Below are positions 8,499 to 14,125 of a DNA stretch of 16,470 bases, piece by piece. This DNA comes from JBLIOB01 sp047639575 (GTDB lineage: Bacteria > Bacteroidota > Bacteroidia > Flavobacteriales_D > Parvicellaceae), in contig JBLIOB010000075.1 of the NCBI GenBank assembly GCA_047639575.1, positions 1 through 16,470 on the forward strand, read 5' to 3'. The notes under the pieces are model-generated. The model searched no databases, was not told where the DNA came from, and saw nothing but the letters and a program-made list of their open reading frames with translations. The first letter of the stretch is position 1. Every line of letters starts with the position of its first letter. A program made the translations under genes and the position numbers.

Positions 8499-8548
8499 TA
8501 AACTAAAATCACAAATTTGAACAAAACTATAAGCAAATTTTTAGTTTA
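8499..8548. repeat. Perfect 10-bp inverted repeat over the end of the carboxylase-like gene
   Basis: TAAACTAAAA at 8499-8508 is the exact reverse complement of TTTTAGTTTA at 8539-8548, with a 30-base spacer. The right arm covers the stop codon of the carboxylase-like gene. In RNA from the minus strand it could form an AT-rich stem, perhaps a weak terminator before the adhesin gene, but no G+C-rich stem or clean U-tract follows. In DNA this AT-rich such a repeat could be chance. Confidence 0.25.
8522..8529 (-). promoter_or_regulatory. Candidate Bacteroidota -7 promoter element for the adhesin/PorP/PorE genes
   Basis: On the minus strand this reads TAGTTTTG, a full match to the Bacteroidota -7 consensus TAnnTTTG. 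It lies in the gap between the carboxylase-like gene and the adhesin gene, about 50 bp before the first possible ATG (8472) and about 120 bp before the preferred start (8400). I see no clear TTG-type -33 element at the expected 19-21 bp upstream, so this is tentative. If real, the surface module has its own promoter. Confidence 0.3.
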
Positions 8549-9998
8549 CTATTCCAGATTTCAACTTATTCAATTCGCTGCTAGTCAATATATACAACGA
8601 ATCAAGTGATTTAAATGGAGTGTCTTTGAAATCGAGAACATAATCGGCCTGACCAAAATCAGAATACGGAGATTCCAGTAAATTATAGTTAGGGTCTAAT
8701 AATAGTTCAATCTCTCTATTATTAAGACTTTTCCAAATTTCCGCATAAATTTTCAACTCACTTTTTAACCCATTTTCTTGCATCATATTTTGAATATGAA
8801 AAGCGAATCTTTTAACTTGTTTGGGCGTTCTAATCAGGCGCTTAAACTGTCTATTATTTATGTAATTTTCATCATATAACTCCAGGTATTGATCGATTCC
8901 TTCTTCCTCTATTACGATCCTAAATCTCGCAGCTTCGTCTCTATCCTGCAACAACATCCGCCAGGAGAACCGATGACCAGCACCGTTCCAAGAAGCATTA
9001 CCCGGATTTATAAATGGCCTTAATGGATACAATGATTGGTAAAGAACAAATGAGATTAATAAAATAAAGAAAATCGGTTTTAAAATCCCGCGACCACCTC
9101 GATAGCCAACGTTTTTAACAGCCAATTCAGAAACAGAATTTTGTTTTGATTTTAACCTGGCTTTAACTCGATCAAGCCAATCCTGAGGCCAACTAGGGTT
9201 AAAGTACAATGCTACTACTGCTAAACCAAAAAACGGGAACATTCCAATATTTAGCAGATAGAAGTTGGTAAGGTGAAACAACAACGACAATGCCACTCCA
9301 ATGTACTTCACTTTTTTATTTTTTGCCGATAAAATAAACACGATAAACAAATCATAAAGAATACCGAAATATGAAATAAAATAAATTGACGATTCACTTG
9401 ACAATATATTGTTTAACCATTCATGCTCAGTCCAATTTTGACCCCAAATCCTAACTGGGTATCCATTTAGCCAATCCCAGTTTATTTTAACGATTCCAGC
9501 AAAAACATAAAGTATCAATACTTGAAATTTCAAAGTTGACAATTGCCATTTCGGAACCATTATTTGTTTTTTATCACCTGTAAACCAACGCCTTAGCGAA
9601 AACCATTGATTGCAGTTTGAAAAACACAATATAAATGCGACCAAAGAAAACAGGTACATGTGGTTATTATAATGTCCAATATCCAACAAGAAGATATAAG
9701 TCCACGTTAAGAACACTGTTACAATGGCAATCCGATAAAATATTCCGAGCACAACCATAACGCTAGCTAAATAAAACACTTTAAAAAGAATGGATAGATT
9801 CTCAGGAGTCATAATTTCTATCCAATGAAAGAAATCGTAGGTCATTCTAAACTCCGACTGAGTCAACGAGTCAACAATGTATGGCTCGAGCAAAGTGCCT
9901 TCAATTAAAATAATTATCCCAAAGAGAATCCTAAACAAAGCCAAAGAGCCAGGATGGATTGGTTGGTATAATTGTCTTACTTTTAACTTTAAATTCAC
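8541..9998 (-). CDS. Vitamin K-dependent gamma-carboxylase-like HTTM membrane protein
   Basis: A 485-residue integral membrane protein of the HTTM/VKGC family. In animals the family carboxylates protein glutamates using reduced vitamin K; bacterial substrates are largely unknown. Seen: several hydrophobic segments (e.g. 18-36, 68-106, 115-128, 155-172, 205-225, 233-268, 302-320). Family motifs are YNNHMYLF (110-117), YVFAGIVKINWDWLNGY (164-180), FHLTNFYLLNIGMFPF (241-256) and HRFSWRMLL (342-350), the last opening a soluble C-terminal part to 485. K171 aligns by eye with the human base Lys218 (AGVKKLDADW), so the active site seems kept. The start is GTG at 9998, preceded directly by an in-frame TAA; the next Met is residue 52, past the first membrane segment, so GTG is the best start. 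It is divergent from the FG-GAP gene, with 43 bp between. HTTM assignment is firm; carboxylase activity is inferred. Confidence 0.88.
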   Translation of the reverse strand: MNLKLKVRQLYQPIHPGSLALFRILFGIIILIEGTLLEPYIVDSLTQSEFRMTYDFFHWIEIMTPENLSILFKVFYLASVMVVLGIFYRIAIVTVFLTWTYIFLLDIGHYNNHMYLFSLVAFILCFSNCNQWFSLRRWFTGDKKQIMVPKWQLSTLKFQVLILYVFAGIVKINWDWLNGYPVRIWGQNWTEHEWLNNILSSESSIYFISYFGILYDLFIVFILSAKNKKVKYIGVALSLLFHLTNFYLLNIGMFPFFGLAVVALYFNPSWPQDWLDRVKARLKSKQNSVSELAVKNVGYRGGRGILKPIFFILLISFVLYQSLYPLRPFINPGNASWNGAGHRFSWRMLLQDRDEAARFRIVIEEEGIDQYLELYDENYINNRQFKRLIRTPKQVKRFAFHIQNMMQENGLKSELKIYAEIWKSLNNREIELLLDPNYNLLESPYSDFGQADYVLDFKDTPFKSLDSLYILTSSELNKLKSGIVN

Positions 9999-10041
9999 TT
10001 ATCGCGATTACAATTGATTCGCAAATATTAAAAATATAACG
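9999..10041. promoter_or_regulatory. Short divergent intergenic region between carboxylase-like and FG-GAP genes
   Basis: This 43-bp AT-rich gap separates two divergent starts, so it and the adjoining 5' coding ends must carry both promoters. Candidates are weak. On the minus strand AATATTTG (10022-10029) matches seven of eight positions of TAnnTTTG. On the plus strand TACTTTTA (9978-9985), inside the carboxylase-like gene, also matches seven of eight. No convincing -33 element was found for either. Confidence 0.35.
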
Positions 10042-11874
10042 ATGCGCCACCTTCTGATCTTGTTAGTACTTATATTTTCAACTCAATTTTATTGGGCTCA
10101 AACTAACTTTTCGGAGGTTAGTCAATCGATAGGAATTGACTTCATGAACAAAAGTCAAATGAAAATGGGTGGTGGAGTTGCCGTTTTAGATTTTGACAAT
10201 GATGGTTGGGAGGATTTATTTGTAACTGGAGGGCTTTCAAAAAATGGATTATTTCGAAATAATGGTGATGGGACTTTTTCCGAATCATTAGCCCCGGGAC
10301 TATTTGCAGATAGTGCTCAATCAATGGGCGTTGTTACTGGAGATATTGACAATGATGGTTACCGAGAAATCTATATTACCACAGCATTTCACGAAGAGAA
10401 TATACTCTATTATAACAATGGAGACGGAACATTCACAGATATTACAACTGCCGCAGGGTTAGTTCCTGCGATTGATTCTATGTGGAGCACATCTGCTGCT
10501 TTTGGGGATGTCAATAATGATGGCTTTCTTGATCTTTACGTTATCAACTATGTAGATTCTGCAGGAATTTTAGAAGATTCTGCAGGGAATGCAATAGGAT
10601 ATAGTCATATCTGCTATGCTAATTCGCTGTACATGAATAATGGAAACTTGACTTTTACTGAATCAAGCTCTGCTATGGGTGTGGCGGATGCTGGATGTGG
10701 ATTAGCTGTAGCGTTCACCGATTTTGATTCGGATAGGGATGTAGACATTTTGATCGCCAATGATTTTGGAGAATGGGTACTTCCAAGTAGCCTGTTACAA
10801 AATGATTTTGCAATAACTGGAAATTTCACTGATATAAGTGTCACAAGTGGAATGGACGCTCAAATGTATGGAATGGGCATTGCAATTGGGGATTACGATC
10901 AGGACATGGATTTAGATTATTACGTTACTAATATTGGAGCGCAAAGACTATTTTGTCAAGAAAGCCCAGGTATATTCGTAGACACATCAGAGTTTGCTAA
11001 TGTTAGAAATGAATTCATAGATACCACATTAACGACAGGCTGGGGAACGGCATTTTTCGATATGGATAATGACACTTATATTGATTTATTTGTTGCTCAT
11101 GGACATATTACGTTGGTGGATTTTTTCGAAAACACACTTTTAGACCCCGACAAAGCATTTCTTAATAATGGAGATGGCACATTTACAGATGTTTCAGACT
11201 TAGTTGGATTGAGTGACTCAGCTTTAGGGAGGGGACTAACTTATGCGGATTTTGATCAAGACGGAGATATTGACCTAGTCATTAACCCTGTTCATTGGGA
11301 TACGCTATCAGGTCAGCACGTTAATCTTTATAACAACACGCTCTCGAATGGTAACAATTTTGCGCAAGTTTCACTTCAGGGGACCATAAGTAACCGAGAC
11401 GCATTCGGTGCCCAAATTGCAATGTATACAAATGGAAAAAGTTGGCTTCATGAAATTAATGGTGGTTCTAGCCATATGAGTCAAACTTCTTCGATTGCTC
11501 ATTTTGGAATGGGTAGCGCAGTTACCATCGACTCGATGATAATTTATTGGCCAAGCGGTATTGTAGAAAAGAAATTTGACTACTCAATTAACAAAAGGCA
11601 CACCTTTATTGAAGGAACAGGAAATGCTGTGGGACATCAAACTTTGGATCAAATGGAGTTCTACATATATCCAAATCCCACTACTGACATTATTCAAATT
11701 AGAACAGCCAAACCATATTACAGCCTGTTGATTAGTACTATTTCGGGCCAAATTATAGAACAGCATACATACCTCCAAGAACTTGATTTGTCTCATTTAA
11801 GTGCCGGTGTTTATTTGTTAAGTTTTACTTCAAATGAAGGTGTCCTATTTACTAGGAAAATTGTGAAGCATTAA
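10042..11874 (+). CDS. Secreted FG-GAP/VCBS repeat protein with ASPIC/UnbV domain and T9SS type A sorting domain
   Basis: A 610-residue CRTAC1-like protein. Seen: a signal peptide (residues 1-20, ends FYWAQ); seven FG-GAP/VCBS blades whose DxDxDG-like calcium loops begin near residues 50 (DFDNDGWEDLFV), 101, 156, 227, 284, 340 and 403 (DFDQDGDIDLVI), consistent with a seven-bladed, integrin-alpha-like propeller; an ASPIC/UnbV domain (about 450-522, with GAQIAMYTNG and IYWPSGIVEK); and a C-terminal T9SS type A sorting domain (540-610, YPNPT at 543-547, ending in a TRKIVKH tail). It should be exported by the T9SS and attached to, or released from, the surface. Loops 227, 284 and 340 depart from the consensus (DSDRD, DQDMD, DNDTY), so not every blade need bind calcium. 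Its molecular role is unknown. It precedes pruA by 61 bp but a separate promoter seems likely there. Confidence 0.93.
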   Translation: MRHLLILLVLIFSTQFYWAQTNFSEVSQSIGIDFMNKSQMKMGGGVAVLDFDNDGWEDLFVTGGLSKNGLFRNNGDGTFSESLAPGLFADSAQSMGVVTGDIDNDGYREIYITTAFHEENILYYNNGDGTFTDITTAAGLVPAIDSMWSTSAAFGDVNNDGFLDLYVINYVDSAGILEDSAGNAIGYSHICYANSLYMNNGNLTFTESSSAMGVADAGCGLAVAFTDFDSDRDVDILIANDFGEWVLPSSLLQNDFAITGNFTDISVTSGMDAQMYGMGIAIGDYDQDMDLDYYVTNIGAQRLFCQESPGIFVDTSEFANVRNEFIDTTLTTGWGTAFFDMDNDTYIDLFVAHGHITLVDFFENTLLDPDKAFLNNGDGTFTDVSDLVGLSDSALGRGLTYADFDQDGDIDLVINPVHWDTLSGQHVNLYNNTLSNGNNFAQVSLQGTISNRDAFGAQIAMYTNGKSWLHEINGGSSHMSQTSSIAHFGMGSAVTIDSMIIYWPSGIVEKKFDYSINKRHTFIEGTGNAVGHQTLDQMEFYIYPNPTTDIIQIRTAKPYYSLLISTISGQIIEQHTYLQELDLSHLSAGVYLLSFTSNEGVLFTRKIVKH

Positions 11875-11900
11875 TTCGTTCAAGAAGTCGTTCTTATTTA

Positions 11901-11908
11901 TACTTTTG
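11901..11908 (+). promoter_or_regulatory. Candidate -7 promoter element upstream of pruA
   Basis: TACTTTTG matches the Bacteroidota -7 consensus TAnnTTTG at every fixed position. It lies 27 bp before the ATG at 11936, in the 61-bp gap after the FG-GAP gene. A clear -33 element is not visible; the region where it should be (about 11874-11882) has only a weak TT-rich stretch. The leader (taaactaaaaaagca) is A-rich with no Shine-Dalgarno site, which is usual in this phylum. Confidence 0.4.
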
Positions 11909-11935
11909 CTGTCACATCTTTAAACTAAAAAAGCA

Positions 11936-13561
11936 ATGTCAAAAGGAGTATATATTGTTCCATTTCCGGAAAACGAACCAGTTACACCATTCAGCAAAGG
12001 CTCGATAGAGCGAAAAAATCTACTTGCTAAATACCATGAAATGCACAGTCAAGAAATTGACATTCCAATGTACATTGGAGCTGAAGAAGTGAGAACTGAT
12101 CAAAAAATGAGAATGTCTCCTCCACACGAGCATGCGCATACTTTAGGACATTTTAATTATGGAGACGCGTCACATGTCAATGCTGCTATTGACAGCGCTC
12201 TGGCTGCAAAAGACAAATGGGCTGCCCTACCATGGGAACATCGAGCAAGCATTTTCTTGAAAGCTGCGGATTTATTAGCTGGACCATTTAGAGATGAGAT
12301 GAATGCGGCCACCATGCTAGCACAATCTAAAAACGTATTTCAAGCTGAAGTTGATGCAGCTTGTGAATTAATTGACTTCTTCAAATTTAATGCGGCTTAT
12401 ATGCAACAGGTTTATGAAGAACAGCCTGGTTCAAATCCTGGAATGTGGAACAGATTAGAATATAGACCATTAGAAGGATTTGTATTTTGCATTTCTCCTT
12501 TCAACTTCACTTCTATTTGTGCCAATCTTCCCGCTGTAGCAGCAATGATGGGCAATGTTTGTGTCTGGAAACCAGCAGAAACTCAGGTTTACTCTGCACA
12601 AGTAATTATGAAATTGTTCAAGGCAGCCGGTCTACCAGATGGTGTAATTAACATGATAACAGTAGACGGCCCAACTACGGGTGACGTTATTTTTAAACAC
12701 AGAGATTTTGCAGCTCTTCACTTTACAGGATCTACAGGAGTATTTAGACATCTTTGGAAAGAAATTGGCGCGAACATTGAAAAGTATAGAACATACCCTA
12801 GAATTGTTGGTGAAACTGGCGGAAAAGATTTTATCGTAGCTCATTCTTCAGCACCTTCTGCAGAAGTTGCTACGGCCATCTCTAGAGGTTCATTCGAATA
12901 TCAAGGACAAAAATGTTCAGCAGCATCAAGGGCTTATGTTCCTAGCAGCACTTGGCCTGAGATTAAGGCGATTTTAGTAGAGCAGGTAAACTCAATGAAA
13001 ATGGGTTCTCCAGAAGACACTTCAAATTTTGTTAATGCGGTTATTGATGAAAGAGCATTTGACAAAATTGCTGGATATCTCGACTTTATTAAAGAACAAC
13101 CCGATGCTGAAATTATTTGCGGTGGAGGTTATGATAAATCAGTAGGGTACTATATTGAACCAACTGTTGTTGTAACAACCAATCCCAAGTTTAGAACGTT
13201 GTGCGAAGAAATCTTCGGGCCAGTCATCACTATTTATGTTTACGAAGATTCAGATTGGGAAAAGACTCTTGATTTAGTAGATTCTACTTCTGACTATGCA
13301 TTAACAGGAGCTGTACTTTCCACTGATCGTTATGCGATTGACTTTGCAATGAAAAAATTGGAAAATGCTGCAGGTAACTTCTACATCAATGACAAACCAA
13401 CTGGTGCAGTTGTAGGTCAACAGCCGTTCGGTGGGGCTAGAGGATCTGGAACTAATGACAAAGCTGGTTCTTATATGAACTTGCTTCGTTGGACATCTGC
13501 CAGAACGATTAAAGAGACTTTTGTTCCTGCAACTGATTACAGATACCCGTTCTTGGACTAA
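11936..13561 (+). CDS. pruA: L-glutamate gamma-semialdehyde dehydrogenase (1-pyrroline-5-carboxylate dehydrogenase)
   Basis: A cytoplasmic 541-residue aldehyde dehydrogenase of the type 1 P5C dehydrogenase group (TIGR01236-like). It oxidises glutamate gamma-semialdehyde, in equilibrium with 1-pyrroline-5-carboxylate, to glutamate with NAD+, the second step of proline degradation. Seen: SPFNFT with oxyanion-hole N190; VWKPAET with cofactor-contacting K212; FTGSTG (263-268); GETGGKDF with general base E293; YQGQKCSAASRAYVP with catalytic C327; EEIFGP (424-429); and PFGGARGSG near the C-terminus. The N-terminal 60 residues (FSKGSIERKNL..., IGAEEVRT) fit this subgroup rather than generic aldehyde dehydrogenases. 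Length is normal for the family and all catalytic residues are present. No proline dehydrogenase gene is in the window. The unrelated neighbours suggest it is transcribed alone or with the small gene behind it. Confidence 0.95.
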   Translation: MSKGVYIVPFPENEPVTPFSKGSIERKNLLAKYHEMHSQEIDIPMYIGAEEVRTDQKMRMSPPHEHAHTLGHFNYGDASHVNAAIDSALAAKDKWAALPWEHRASIFLKAADLLAGPFRDEMNAATMLAQSKNVFQAEVDAACELIDFFKFNAAYMQQVYEEQPGSNPGMWNRLEYRPLEGFVFCISPFNFTSICANLPAVAAMMGNVCVWKPAETQVYSAQVIMKLFKAAGLPDGVINMITVDGPTTGDVIFKHRDFAALHFTGSTGVFRHLWKEIGANIEKYRTYPRIVGETGGKDFIVAHSSAPSAEVATAISRGSFEYQGQKCSAASRAYVPSSTWPEIKAILVEQVNSMKMGSPEDTSNFVNAVIDERAFDKIAGYLDFIKEQPDAEIICGGGYDKSVGYYIEPTVVVTTNPKFRTLCEEIFGPVITIYVYEDSDWEKTLDLVDSTSDYALTGAVLSTDRYAIDFAMKKLENAAGNFYINDKPTGAVVGQQPFGGARGSGTNDKAGSYMNLLRWTSARTIKETFVPATDYRYPFLD

Positions 13562-13570
13562 ACATTTTAT

Positions 13571-13604
13571 CAACTAGGTGGTTTACTTCTAAACGACCTA
13601 GTTG
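13571..13604 (+). terminator. Strong interrupted hairpin between pruA and the DUF393 gene
   Basis: CAACTAGGT (13571-13579) pairs exactly with ACCTAGTTG (13596-13604). After a G/G mismatch, GTTTA (13581-13585) pairs with TAAAC (13590-13594) around a CTTC loop. That gives 14 paired positions in 34 bases, starting 9 bp after the pruA stop and ending 5 bp before the next ATG. It is labelled terminator because it directly follows pruA, but only AATTTA follows the stem, not a clean U-tract. A processing or translation-control element for the downstream start is equally possible. Confidence 0.55.
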
Positions 13605-13609
13605 AATTT

Positions 13610-14014
13610 ATGCTCGACAATTCGCCCATATTACTTTACGATGGAGTTTGCAATCTGTGCAACCGCTCCGTGCAACGGGTTATTAAATATGAGCGACAGC
13701 CTAATATTAAATTTGCAGCTTTACAAAGTGACTTTGGACACGAATTATTAAAGAGTTATGACAAGAATCCATTGGATCTTAATTCCTTAGTACTTGTTCA
13801 AAACGGAAAAGTTTACCAAAAATCTAGAGCTGTTTTTAAAGTGGCGGCTCAAATGAAATTGCCATTTCCATTCATCTACTTTTTCTGGCTTATCCCCTTT
13901 TTCATTCGAGATTGGATGTACACGTTGGTTGCCAACAGGCGATATCGGTGGTACGGAAAACAAGATGAATGCTGGATACCAACAGATGAGCTTAAAAGTC
14001 GATTTATAGATTAA
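13610..14014 (+). CDS. DUF393 / DCC-family thiol-disulfide oxidoreductase-like protein
   Basis: A 134-residue protein of the DUF393 (DCC) family. The signature LLYDGVCNLCN (residues 8-18) has a CxxC pair (C14, C17) in the place of a thioredoxin-like active site. FAALQSDFG and the SRAVFKVAAQMKLPFPF segment further on are also typical, and the C-terminal WYGKQDECWIP fits the usual ending. Length is normal for the family. The substrate is unknown; a redox role is inferred from the CxxC. There is no signal peptide; a hydrophobic stretch (about 87-100) may contact the membrane. The ATG at 13610 sits 5 bp behind a strong hairpin. The family is sometimes found near or fused to HTTM proteins, and one lies 3.6 kb away here, too far apart for firm linkage. 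Confidence 0.9.
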   Translation: MLDNSPILLYDGVCNLCNRSVQRVIKYERQPNIKFAALQSDFGHELLKSYDKNPLDLNSLVLVQNGKVYQKSRAVFKVAAQMKLPFPFIYFFWLIPFFIRDWMYTLVANRRYRWYGKQDECWIPTDELKSRFID

Positions 14015-14096
14015 TCCAAATTCTTCACGATTCTCATTATTTTCGTTTTACAATTCAAAGGGTAGTTTAAGTGTCTGAATCCTGATTGAATAGGCT

Positions 14097-14104
14097 TATC
14101 TTTA
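14097..14104 (+). promoter_or_regulatory. Weak candidate -7 promoter element upstream of the M4 peptidase
   Basis: TATCTTTA matches TAnnTTTG except for the last base and lies 21 bp before the ATG at 14126. No matching -33 element is obvious. The rest of the 111-bp gap (14015-14125) holds no hairpin or repeat that I can support. Confidence 0.2.
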
Positions 14105-14125
14105 CTTAACTCCTAACCAGAAATA

